A DNA stretch of 64,000 nucleotides, from contig JAYFRF010000001.1 in NCBI GenBank assembly GCA_034926225.1, positions 186,001 to 250,000 on the forward strand, given 5' to 3'. The DNA comes from JAAZKA01 sp034926225 (GTDB lineage: Bacteria > Bacillota > Clostridia > Oscillospirales > QAMX01). Both the position numbers and the translations under genes were made by a program. This document shows, piece after piece, positions 17,875-24,824 of this stretch; the stretch's first letter is position 1; every line of letters starts with the position of its first letter. Below the pieces are notes generated by a model, which had not been told where the DNA came from, made no database searches, and saw only the letters and a program-made list of their open reading frames with translations.

Positions 17875-18945
17875 ATGGATAAGATTCGTCTCGGTATCAT
17901 CGGCTGCGGTGGTATGGGAGCGTCGCACTTAGCGGGCATGTCCGAGCTTGGCGACCTTGCAGACATCACCTCGGCCTGTGACATTGACCCCGACCATGCC
18001 GCGAATGCGGCGAAGATACTCGAGGATGTGACAGGACACGCGATCTTCACCTGCACCGACTATAAAGACATGCTCGACTATGTGGACGCGGTGGTCGTCG
18101 TGCTGCCGCACCATCTGCATTATGAAGTAGGTATGTTTTTCGCGCGCCGCGGGAAGCACATTCTGATGGAAAAGCCGATGTGCAACACGGAAGCCGAGTG
18201 CGAGAACCTGATCGAGGCATGCGAGGAAAACGGTGTTACACTGATGACGGCGTATCCCGTTCGGTACTGGCCGGAAACCATTAAGCTCAAGGAGCTGGTC
18301 GATTCGGGTGAGTACGGCGAGCTGTTCAACATGTCCATCTGGACGGAGCAATACACCAATTACACCGGAACGAAGACATGGCCGATGACGGCAAAGCGTC
18401 TCGGCGGCGGTCAGTTCTTCAGCCATGGCTGCCATTACGTCGATATCCTGCTGTGGTTTTTGGGCAACCCCACCGAGGGTACGCACATCGGTACAAACTA
18501 CGGTACCCCGTGGATGGAGCGCGAGGGAACGTCAAACGCGATCATGAAGTTTGAGAATGGCGCGATGGGCTACCATTTTGGCACCTGGGGAGCGCGCGGC
18601 ACGGAGCATGGCTACTGCTTCCAGCTTCATATGACAAAAGGACTGATCGACTACCACCGCGCGTCGGGTAAGATCGTCTTTTACGAAAATTGCAATCCGG
18701 ATCTGCCCGCCGACATGCCGGCGGAGGATAAGATTCATGTCCTTTGGGAGGATCCCGACCGTACGAAGAAGACGCAGTACGAGACGAGGCACTTCCTCGA
18801 GTGTATCCTCGACGGGAAGCGTCCCGACACCGACGGGTATTCGAGCCTGCAAGGTTTGCGGTGCATTTGGCGTATGTATAACGCCGAGCAAAAGGGTGTC
18901 ATGGCTGACCTGCATGGGTTGGGTATTGATCAGGGCCGCAAATAA
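17875..18945 (+). CDS. Gfo/Idh/MocA family oxidoreductase
   Basis: 356-residue NAD(P)-dependent dehydrogenase of the Gfo/Idh/MocA family. Rossmann motif LGIIGCGGMGASHL at residues 6-19, cofactor/substrate motif MEKPMC near residue 99, and GGGQFFSHGCHYVDILLWF near residue 177 with the conserved histidines of the active site. AGGAGG precedes the ATG. Divergent from the AraC regulator and close to GH38 alpha-mannosidase, so a role in oxidising a released sugar or a related derivative is plausible but not shown. Ends with a strong terminator. Confidence 0.9.
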   Translation: MDKIRLGIIGCGGMGASHLAGMSELGDLADITSACDIDPDHAANAAKILEDVTGHAIFTCTDYKDMLDYVDAVVVVLPHHLHYEVGMFFARRGKHILMEKPMCNTEAECENLIEACEENGVTLMTAYPVRYWPETIKLKELVDSGEYGELFNMSIWTEQYTNYTGTKTWPMTAKRLGGGQFFSHGCHYVDILLWFLGNPTEGTHIGTNYGTPWMEREGTSNAIMKFENGAMGYHFGTWGARGTEHGYCFQLHMTKGLIDYHRASGKIVFYENCNPDLPADMPAEDKIHVLWEDPDRTKKTQYETRHFLECILDGKRPDTDGYSSLQGLRCIWRMYNAEQKGVMADLHGLGIDQGRK

Positions 18946-18951
18946 GTAAAT

Positions 18952-18994
18952 AATGCCCTCAAACGAAGGTGTCTTGCCATCGTTTGAGGGCATT
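18952..18994. terminator. Strong bidirectional terminator
   Basis: AATGCCCTCAAACGA and TCGTTTGAGGGCATT form a perfect 15-bp stem (loop 13) between convergent genes. The flanking T tract is short (ATATTAT). Confidence 0.85.
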
Positions 18995-19006
18995 ATATTA
19001 TGTATA

Positions 19007-19528
19007 TTAGGCTTTTTGCGCGGGGAAGCAAAGGTCTAGAATGACGCAGCCTTTTTCGTCCGGCGTTGTAAAGCGCGGGCAGACGTAGCGCTCCACACAC
19101 CAAAGGGCGCCGTCCGGTTCGAGTGCAACGGGAATTCCGGCGGCGGTGAGGGCGTTGATCGCGATGTCCTCATGGCAGTAAAGCTCATTTTCCTTGCCGT
19201 AAATCCATGCGACGGCTAGGTCTCCAGTTGGGAAATCGACACAGGTAAAGCCGTCCGGCACCGGGGACCCGGCGGCGGTGAACATGCCGATCCAGTAACG
19301 GAAAGGCGCGCCTTCGAGGTACCACATCAAGCCCAGATACGCGTCGGTGTCGTCATAGCCGGGGACTTTGCCAATGGCGCGTTCGAGCTTGTCGAAGGTG
19401 CCGTGCGCGAACCATTCGCCCCATTTTGCGCCAAAGGTGCCGTTTTGCCGATCGGCATCGCCATATTCGATACCGATGAAGCGGAGTGCGGGGACGGGCT
19501 GCCGGTAAGTTTTGATGATTTCTGGCAT
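19007..19528 (-). CDS. GyrI-like / AraC effector-binding domain protein
   Basis: 173-residue stand-alone effector-binding domain of the GyrI / BmrR C-terminal type (starts EIIKTYRQPVPALRFIGIEYG; central FGAKWGEWF; later AYLGLMWYLE and VDFPTGDLAVAWIYG). Such proteins bind small hydrophobic or cationic ligands, either as partners of regulators or as hydrolases of xenobiotics. Start at ATG 19528, with GAGGAG eight bases upstream; an upstream in-frame ATG has no such site. The gene is alone; its target is unknown. The 165 bases upstream (19529-19693) are AT-rich with no feature I can support. Confidence 0.75.
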   Translation of the reverse strand: MPEIIKTYRQPVPALRFIGIEYGDADRQNGTFGAKWGEWFAHGTFDKLERAIGKVPGYDDTDAYLGLMWYLEGAPFRYWIGMFTAAGSPVPDGFTCVDFPTGDLAVAWIYGKENELYCHEDIAINALTAAGIPVALEPDGALWCVERYVCPRFTTPDEKGCVILDLCFPAQKA

Positions 19529-19693
19529 AGCGGGCGCTCCTCTCAAATATGAATAAGTAAATAAAAGCGGTAATAATACAATTTTATAATTAGTTCCGCC
19601 ATATGCATGCCGGTTGTTTTTGGTTTTTTATAATTTTAAATACAAATTGCTTCATAAACCAATAGATGGGATTTTTATGGTATAGTATTATGC

Positions 19694-20047
19694 TTATTTT
19701 ATAGGCTTAAGATTGTTTTTATCGATCCATGCTTCTTTGAAATCAGATTTTCTTTTACACCAATACCAACCGTTAAGTTCATAAACTGTTTCAACCGTAT
19801 CACCATGTAAAACGGACATTTCTTCAGATGTATATGTTTGTTGAACAATAGCAGTACCATCACCATTTGCTGTTAATATACCAGCTGCTACCCAACCCGT
19901 TTTGCCTGTCCTAACAGAGGTACACTTTATCCAATCGGGATATTGACTATAGGGGTCAGTTTTTTCTCCTAACTGTACTGTATCCCCTATTTGTAATTCA
20001 ATAATATGCCCATTATACTTATAGTCGTTTATTACTTCCATTAACAT
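19694..20047 (-). CDS. SH3-like domain protein, AT-rich
   Basis: 117 residues with two SH3-like repeats, recognisable from GDTVQLGEKTD / WIKCTSVRTGKTGWVAAGIL and then GDTVETVYELNGWYWCKRKSDFKEAWI. No signal peptide or catalytic domain, so it is probably a small cytoplasmic protein. Codon choice is much richer in A and T than the neighbouring genes, which suggests recent acquisition, and it sits next to a tRNA cluster, a common insertion site. Start at 20047 with a weak AAAGG site; the second ATG two codons later is equally possible. Function unknown. Confidence 0.6.
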   Translation of the reverse strand: MLMEVINDYKYNGHIIELQIGDTVQLGEKTDPYSQYPDWIKCTSVRTGKTGWVAAGILTANGDGTAIVQQTYTSEEMSVLHGDTVETVYELNGWYWCKRKSDFKEAWIDKNNLKPIK

Positions 20048-20117
20048 TTGCTTTTACCTTTATCGTATAAATTATCATAAGAACCTTTTGCTTGGGGAGA
20101 ACTATATTCCTTATTTA

Positions 20118-20146
20118 ATCTTACACTGTCGTAAGGCCTTTGTCAA
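20118..20146 (-). promoter_or_regulatory. Promoter of the SH3-like gene
   Basis: Minus-strand TTGACA (20146-20141) and TAAGAT (20123-20118) with a 17-bp spacer, about 70 bp before the start codon. Confidence 0.75.
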
Positions 20147-20270
20147 GTAGAACGAATGAATTTACCACAGAAATGAATCTTTTCACGATACTTCACACCT
20201 TTTCACGAAAGGTAAGCAAGCGTTATAGGACGATTGCATCTTTCCATGATGCGGTTCTATAAAAAGCAGA

Positions 20271-20299
20271 AAAGCCGCCTCGAAAGGCAGCTTTATTTT
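20271..20299 (-). terminator. Second terminator of the tRNA operon
   Basis: Read on the minus strand, AAAGCTGCCT-TTCG-AGGCGGCTTT is a stem closed by a UUCG tetraloop and followed by TCTGCTTTTT. It backs up the terminator at 20311-20339. Confidence 0.7.
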
Positions 20300-20310
20300 C
20301 CCATAAATAC

Positions 20311-20339
20311 AAAAAAGCCAAGTATTACTTGGCTTTTTT
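20311..20339. terminator. Terminator of the tRNA operon
   Basis: AAAAAAGCCAAGT and ACTTGGCTTTTTT form a perfect 13-bp stem with a three-base loop. It lies 35 bp after the last tRNA-Gly on the minus strand. The rest of 20048-20373 holds the SH3-gene promoter, a second terminator and an imperfect hairpin around 20224-20262, but no gene. Confidence 0.9.
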
Positions 20340-20373
20340 GTTGACATTGTATCAATATCAACGTCTGTCTTTT

Positions 20374-20449
20374 TGGAGCGGGTTACGAGATTCGAACTCG
20401 CTACCTCCACCTTGGCAAGGTGGCGCTCTACCAAATGAGCTAAACCCGC
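20374..20449 (-). tRNA. tRNA-Gly (GCC), copy 2
   Basis: 76 nt including encoded CCA. Cloverleaf closes with GCGGGTT/AACCCGC; anticodon loop TTGCCAA gives GCC. Identical in sequence to the gene at 20548-20623. Confidence 0.97.
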
Positions 20450-20547
20450 AGATAATTGCAAAAAATAATGTACCAAAAAAATATCGCGGAGAGACACCGT
20501 ATGTGTTCTACCGATCAACAAGGGAACAACCTTAACGAAAGGAAAAG

Positions 20548-20623
20548 TGGAGCGGGTTACGAGATTCGAACTCGCTACCTCCACCTTGGCAAGGTGGCGC
20601 TCTACCAAATGAGCTAAACCCGC
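20548..20623 (-). tRNA. tRNA-Gly (GCC), copy 1
   Basis: 76 nt including encoded CCA, anticodon GCC. Identical to the copy 98 bp further on; the spacer between the copies is unrelated. Confidence 0.97.
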
Positions 20624-20627
20624 AAAT

Positions 20628-20703
20628 TGGTGCCTCCGGGCGGAATTGAACCACCGACACGGGGATTTTCAGTCCCCTGCTCTACCAACTGAGCTACAGA
20701 GGC
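20628..20703 (-). tRNA. tRNA-Phe (GAA)
   Basis: 76 nt including encoded CCA. Acceptor GCCTCTG/CGGAGGC, anticodon loop CTGAAAA gives GAA. Only 4 bp from the first tRNA-Gly. Confidence 0.97.
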
Positions 20704-20725
20704 AAATAAAATAAAAAGGGGAGAA

Positions 20726-20802
20726 TGGCGACCCGAATGGGGCTCGAACCCATGACCTCTAGCGTGACAGGCTAGCGTTCTAACCAGCTGAACTACCGGG
20801 CC
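20726..20802 (-). tRNA. tRNA-Asp (GTC)
   Basis: 77 nt including encoded CCA. Acceptor GGCCCGG/TCGGGTC with discriminator G, anticodon loop CTGTCAC gives GTC. Confidence 0.97.
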
Positions 20803-20849
20803 GCATATTGCGTTGCAGTTTGAGGCGCGGTATCCACCTCAAAAAACAT

Positions 20850-20925
20850 TGGTGGAAACAACAGGGCTCGAACCTGTGACCCCATGCTTGTAAGGCATGT
20901 GCTCTTCCAGCTGAGCTATGCTTCC
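20850..20925 (-). tRNA. tRNA-Val (TAC)
   Basis: 76 nt including encoded CCA. Acceptor begins GGAAGCA; anticodon loop CTTACAA gives TAC. First gene of the five-tRNA minus-strand cluster Val-Asp-Phe-Gly-Gly. Confidence 0.97.
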
Positions 20926-20975
20926 ATGCCGTATTTCCGGTCATCAGCTTCGCTCTCTCGCAACCGACGAATGTC

Positions 20976-21004
20976 ATTATACACGATGGGAGGCAATTTG
21001 TCAA
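20976..21004 (-). promoter_or_regulatory. Promoter of the tRNA cluster
   Basis: Perfect sigma-A promoter on the minus strand: TTGACA (21004-20999), 17-bp spacer, TATAAT (20981-20976), about 50 bp before tRNA-Val. Confidence 0.92.
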
Positions 21005-21063
21005 GAGTTATTTTCGAAAAATTTCGTTATTTTTCCTCCAACCGAGATTTAGTCGAAAATCAA

Positions 21064-21114
21064 GAAAAACCGTCGGAAAAGCTTGGATACACTTCCCCGA
21101 CGGTTTTTATTTTA
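21064..21114. terminator. Terminator after the glycosidase-like gene
   Basis: AAAAACCGTCGG and CCGACGGTTTTTATTTT form a 12-bp stem with a loop of about 20 bases. Works on either strand and overlaps the stop codon of the minus-strand gene ending at 21112. Confidence 0.8.
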
Positions 21115-23220
21115 AAGCAACGGCAGCAGTTCCTCGTCGATGGCGCGGCGTGTGACGGCGATTTTCCATCGGATTTGTTCCGGTGCCGCGCAGTAGTCCA
21201 GCTCCTGATTATAACCTAAGCGGGAGTCCTCCTCCACGAGTGGGAGCGTCGCCTCGGCATTGGCAATTTCACGCTGTGCGATCTCGATCAACTCGAGTAT
21301 GATCGGGCGCGGATCCTCCGCCGCCAAAAGCGGCTTCTTTGCACTTGCGGCATCGGGCATGTTTTTACGTCCGCCGCACCAGATCGGCAATGTATCGACG
21401 TAAACGCCGAGCTGCCCTTTGAGAAGATGCCAACGCTTGACATGCGTGATCGTGCGGGCAGTGTTCGCGATGAACCGCGCAACTCCGAGAAGACGTTGGG
21501 CCTCCTCTGCCTTAGGTCCGGTCATGCGGGAGATAACGATGGAGAGCTGCTCGCAGCCTGCATCGAACAAACGAGCCATCGTTTCATATTCATCGGCCTC
21601 ATAGGATAACTTGTCGGAGAGATCAAGATTATACCGATATACGGGGTTTGACTCGGAATTCGGATTCGCTTTCGATTTTGGCCCGATGGGAATCGGCTCC
21701 CAACGCTTGAAAAACAGCGGATACGACGGACCGATGCGCGCCGGGCCGTATTGATCTTCGTTAGTGGAAACACAGTGCTCCATGCCGTCGGAGAACAGCG
21801 AGAACGCGCGCAGGACATCGTCGGCATTTTCCTCGCCAAAGTCGCGGATGACGATGCGACGCAGAAGCGCATCCAGATCGGGCATGGGGGTCATGTACGC
21901 GTACTTTGCAAGAGAGGGCAGGATGGACGGCCAGAAACCGTAGGAGTGGGACTCCTCCACCCCGTCGAGCCGCAGGGTATCCTGTGCCTCGGCAACCGCT
22001 TTCCATCGTTTGATCCACCGCTGCGGCGCCGGCAGATACGGTACCACACCGATATCCCAGGTGTTGCCGCCGGTGTTCGTCATCGAGTACATACGGATAC
22101 CCCGTTTACGGGCGATGGCGGATTCCGTCTTGAAGTATTCGCCGGGTCCGATGAACCAAAGGGTATAATCGGTACAGGTTTCACGGATGCCGGGAGCGAT
22201 ATCGAAGTTTTCGAACATTTCAAAGGTCGCCATCATCGTAATATCGGTCGGCACGGTACGCAGGAGCTCCTCCCGCAGCTCACGCTTTTCATAACCCCAG
22301 TTATAAGTCCAAAAAATAACATCGGCATCCGGCTTATGCGCACGGATAACGTCACGCAGCAGCGACACGAATTGCGGATAGTCCTCGCATGGAAACCAGC
22401 CGGGACTGGGTTTTTCATCATGGATGGATTCACGCCATGTCTTTCCGGTGGTACGGGCGTCATGCGACGGGAACTCGCAGCACTCGCCGACGATCATCAA
22501 ACCCTTCAAGCCGGGACAGACGTCAAACAACTTCCCGTACATCCCGTCGTAGTACTCATACGCACCGGGATCGTCCGGGTGATGTTCATTATGAAACGGT
22601 GAGAAGGTATACACATCGATGCCGTATTGTGCCGCGCGGGCGATTAGATCATTAACATGTTCCCGCACCGCCGGGTCGGAAATCGCGTTTCGTGTACCGA
22701 TTTTTACTCCGTCGATACCGGCATGTGCCAGCATCCGGAGGTGTTCATCGGGATAATTACCGCTCTCCATGCCGGAATGGATGATACGAGGTGAAAAACG
22801 GGCGCAGAGCGTTTTTTCGCACGGGGCTATGATAGGAGCCTCATTTAGATTCAACTCATCCTCGAGCGCGTAACAGCCCTGTGAGGCGGCGCGCTCATCG
22901 GCACCCGTAATTTCGATGCCCTCCCCTACCCTGATTCGGAAAGTGCGGGGCGGCAAGGAAGGATCGACGGCGACAGTGATCACCTGCCGCCCCGCACAAG
23001 CGGATAAATCAAGCGCCAGCGGCAGATCCATAGAGACCGCGAAGTACTCGGCCAAATCCGCAGCGGCATTGCGCAGCACTTCCTTTGAGTCCCAGGGTAT
23101 TCCTATTTTCCATTCCGCGGTGATCACAGTGCCGGATAGTTTTTTGACGGCATCTGGATTGACGCGATGGGGCTTGTGCACCTGGAGAAGCTTATTTTTA
23201 AATTCAAACGGTGTTTCCAT
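21112..23220 (-). CDS. Putative glycoside hydrolase with GH20/GH67-like N-terminal domain
   Basis: 702 residues, no signal peptide, so probably cytoplasmic. The first ~140 residues resemble the alpha/beta domain that precedes the catalytic barrel in GH20, GH67 and GH115 enzymes (AAADLAEYFAVSMDLPL, then GEGIEITGADERAASQGCYALEDEL). The middle looks like a TIM barrel (KIGTRNAISDP, YTFSPFHNEHHPDDPGAYEY, IFWTYNWGYEK) and the C-terminal third is helical. The family cannot be fixed by eye, and I cannot name the catalytic residues. Start at ATG 23220 with AGGAGG 12 bases upstream, slightly long; an earlier in-frame start at 23277 would place that site inside the gene. It lies between two tRNA loci and stands alone. 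Confidence 0.65.
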   Translation of the reverse strand: METPFEFKNKLLQVHKPHRVNPDAVKKLSGTVITAEWKIGIPWDSKEVLRNAAADLAEYFAVSMDLPLALDLSACAGRQVITVAVDPSLPPRTFRIRVGEGIEITGADERAASQGCYALEDELNLNEAPIIAPCEKTLCARFSPRIIHSGMESGNYPDEHLRMLAHAGIDGVKIGTRNAISDPAVREHVNDLIARAAQYGIDVYTFSPFHNEHHPDDPGAYEYYDGMYGKLFDVCPGLKGLMIVGECCEFPSHDARTTGKTWRESIHDEKPSPGWFPCEDYPQFVSLLRDVIRAHKPDADVIFWTYNWGYEKRELREELLRTVPTDITMMATFEMFENFDIAPGIRETCTDYTLWFIGPGEYFKTESAIARKRGIRMYSMTNTGGNTWDIGVVPYLPAPQRWIKRWKAVAEAQDTLRLDGVEESHSYGFWPSILPSLAKYAYMTPMPDLDALLRRIVIRDFGEENADDVLRAFSLFSDGMEHCVSTNEDQYGPARIGPSYPLFFKRWEPIPIGPKSKANPNSESNPVYRYNLDLSDKLSYEADEYETMARLFDAGCEQLSIVISRMTGPKAEEAQRLLGVARFIANTARTITHVKRWHLLKGQLGVYVDTLPIWCGGRKNMPDAASAKKPLLAAEDPRPIILELIEIAQREIANAEATLPLVEEDSRLGYNQELDYCAAPEQIRWKIAVTRRAIDEELLPLL

Positions 23221-23335
23221 AAAAGGAATGCACCTCCTGTCAAGGGGTATTTTAACAAGGTTTTTCGAAAATTGCAAGCACTTTTGTATAAATGAGAAGA
23301 CTTTCTGCTTTTGCTGAAAATGTCGATTTTCCCCC

Positions 23336-23364
23336 TTGACAAAACAATGAAGATGCGTTATAAT
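23336..23364 (+). promoter_or_regulatory. Promoter of tRNA-Pro
   Basis: Perfect TTGACA (23336-23341), 17-bp spacer, TATAAT (23359-23364), 40 bp before the tRNA. Confidence 0.92.
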
Positions 23365-23404
23365 ACATGACTGTCGGCAGTTGAAAGTTTCCGATCATAA
23401 ATAA

Positions 23405-23481
23405 CGGGGTGTAGCTCAGTTTGGTAGAGCGCTTGGTTCGGGACCAAGAGGCCGGAGGTTCAAGTCCTCTCACTCCGACCA
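23405..23481 (+). tRNA. tRNA-Pro (CGG)
   Basis: 77 nt including encoded CCA. Acceptor CGGGGTG/CACTCCG; anticodon stem CTTGG/CCAAG with loop TTCGGGA gives CGG and G37, as usual for proline tRNAs. It marks the left border of the AT-rich accessory stretch. Confidence 0.97.
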
Positions 23482-23482
23482 T

Positions 23483-23540
23483 AACTGGACACCAATTTTG
23501 ATACAGTGGGTATCACGATTGGTGTCCAGTTTATTTATAC
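23483..23540 (+). terminator. Terminator of tRNA-Pro
   Basis: AACTGGACACCAAT (23483-23496) and ATTGGTGTCCAGTT (23518-23531) form a perfect 14-bp stem followed by TATTTATA; a nested GATAC/GTATC pair sits in the loop. Confidence 0.85.
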
Positions 23541-23574
23541 TCAGATATATTGATTTACTTGTAGGAAGTATGGT

Positions 23575-24251
23575 ATGTCAGATCGGAAGTATTATGAAGC
23601 TTACGATGATCGTTATCGACAGATTCATGAGCAAAACTTGCGATGGTTCGATGAAGTCCATCCCCTATCGTAACTGAAACCATTCACGAATTTTCTATCT
23701 CGCGTCAACACAAAGTTCTGGAGATAGGATGTGGAGAAGGCCGAGATGCCTACCCGCTACTCCAACAGGGCTTTGACCTGTTGGCAACCGATGTGTCACC
23801 GGAAGCAATCAATTTTTGTCGAAAAAAGATGCCTGATTATGTAGAGCATTTTCAAATTCTTGATTGTGTTACCGAAAGACTAAGTGGCAGTTATGATTTC
23901 ATTTACGCTGTGGCTGTTTTGCATATGCTGGTTCCACATGTAGACAGAAACGCATTTTACAATTTCGTTCGGAGACATTTGAACTCCAACGGAATTGCTC
24001 TTATTTGCACGATGGGCGACGGCAGCGTTGAACGTCAGACCGATATTCGTACTGCTTTTGATATTCAGAATCGTATCCATGAGCAGACTGGAAAAGCCGT
24101 TCAAATTGCAAGTACCTCTTGTCGAATAGTCAATTCTCATACCTTTGATAAGGAGTTGGAACAAAACGGTTTTGTTGTTATTAAGCAAGGTGTTACTGCA
24201 ATTGAGCCGGACTTCCCACATATGATGTTTGCGGTGGTCAGAGTGCGTTGA
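23575..24251 (+). pseudogene. Class I SAM-dependent methyltransferase, frameshifted
   Basis: From ATG 23575 the frame encodes MSDRKYYEAYDDRYRQIHE and continues to a stop at 23671. A second frame picks up at once (PIVTETIHEFSISRQHKV), runs through the methyltransferase motif I (VLEIGCGEGRDAYPLL) and acidic loop (LLATDVSPEAINFC), and ends at 24251. The join falls in a CCCC run at 23662-23665: one more C would restore a single frame of about 225 residues. So this is one methyltransferase gene broken by a one-base deletion, or a homopolymer sequencing error. An AGGAAG site precedes the first ATG. The base composition is AT-rich compared with the core genes. The substrate is unknown. Confidence 0.8.
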
Positions 24252-24343
24252 AATGTTCTGTGTGCACCTTTTTATTATTTCCACACCTTTTAACGAAAAG
24301 TCGGAGAGGTTTGCATTTCGTATCAAAGTAGGTCACTACTTTC

Positions 24344-24391
24344 AAGAAATAGGACGATTTTTAATCATGATAACGTCCTATTTCTTTTTGT
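24344..24391 (+). terminator. Terminator after the methyltransferase gene
   Basis: AAGAAATAGGACG and CGTCCTATTTCTTTTTG form a 13-bp stem with a T run. A second perfect palindrome, TGCCCAATATTGGGCA, follows at 24407-24422. Confidence 0.85.
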
Positions 24392-24503
24392 TTTACCCAA
24401 ATAGAACTGCCCAATATTGGGCAAAAAACGAAAACATTGTATATGGTTTAGCTCTCATCGTTTTATAATATTGTTAAATTATCGAGTGATCAGGCACAGA
24501 ATA

Positions 24504-24532
24504 TTGACTTTAGCATATGACTGTAATATAAT
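24504..24532 (+). promoter_or_regulatory. Promoter of the riboswitch-ATPase unit
   Basis: TTGACT (24504-24509), 17-bp spacer, TATAAT (24527-24532), about 55 nt before the aptamer. Confidence 0.85.
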
Positions 24533-24590
24533 ATATATAATCTCTTTGCACTGCATTACATTTCTTTTATAGAAATGCGAGATCAACAGT

Positions 24591-24710
24591 ACAAACTGAG
24601 CAGGCGATGCCTGTAAGGGCATGGGGCTGGGCCGCTCTGCAAGCGGCAGCAGGATGCAATCACGCATATCTGTGGGACGGTATGTATGTTCCATGGGATA
24701 TGCTGTTTTT
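24591..24710 (+). promoter_or_regulatory. NiCo (czcD-type) riboswitch with terminator
   Basis: The aptamer (24591-24685) carries the conserved segments of the NiCo class in order: ACTGAGCAGGC, GGCTGGGC, AGCGGCAGCAG and CTGTGGGAC, arranged around a four-way junction. This class binds Ni(II), Co(II) and, by later work, Fe(II). The expression platform is visible: GCATATC (24664-24670) pairs with GATATGC (24697-24703) and TGGGAC (24673-24678) with GTTCCA (24688-24693), followed by TGTTTTT. This terminator uses aptamer bases, so metal binding should prevent it and switch the ATPase gene on. The remaining 115 nt before the start codon (24711-24824) hold no feature I can name. Confidence 0.92.
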
Positions 24711-24824
24711 ATACCTATAGCATTATACAGCTATATCGAGGGAACAACCGACCTCAATGGAGTGCCATAGGAGAAATCAAGACACCGTAATGCCGTACGG
24801 CAGCGGAAAACGGAGGATTCTTTT

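Noticed and set aside
20183..20608. A 141-codon minus-strand open frame across the tRNA-Gly genes
   Set aside because: It reads through both tRNA genes (the repeated VERHLAKVEVASSNLVTRS is the tRNA sequence translated); not a protein.
20780..21004. Minus-strand open frame over tRNA-Val and tRNA-Asp
   Set aside because: Translation of tRNA genes and their promoter.
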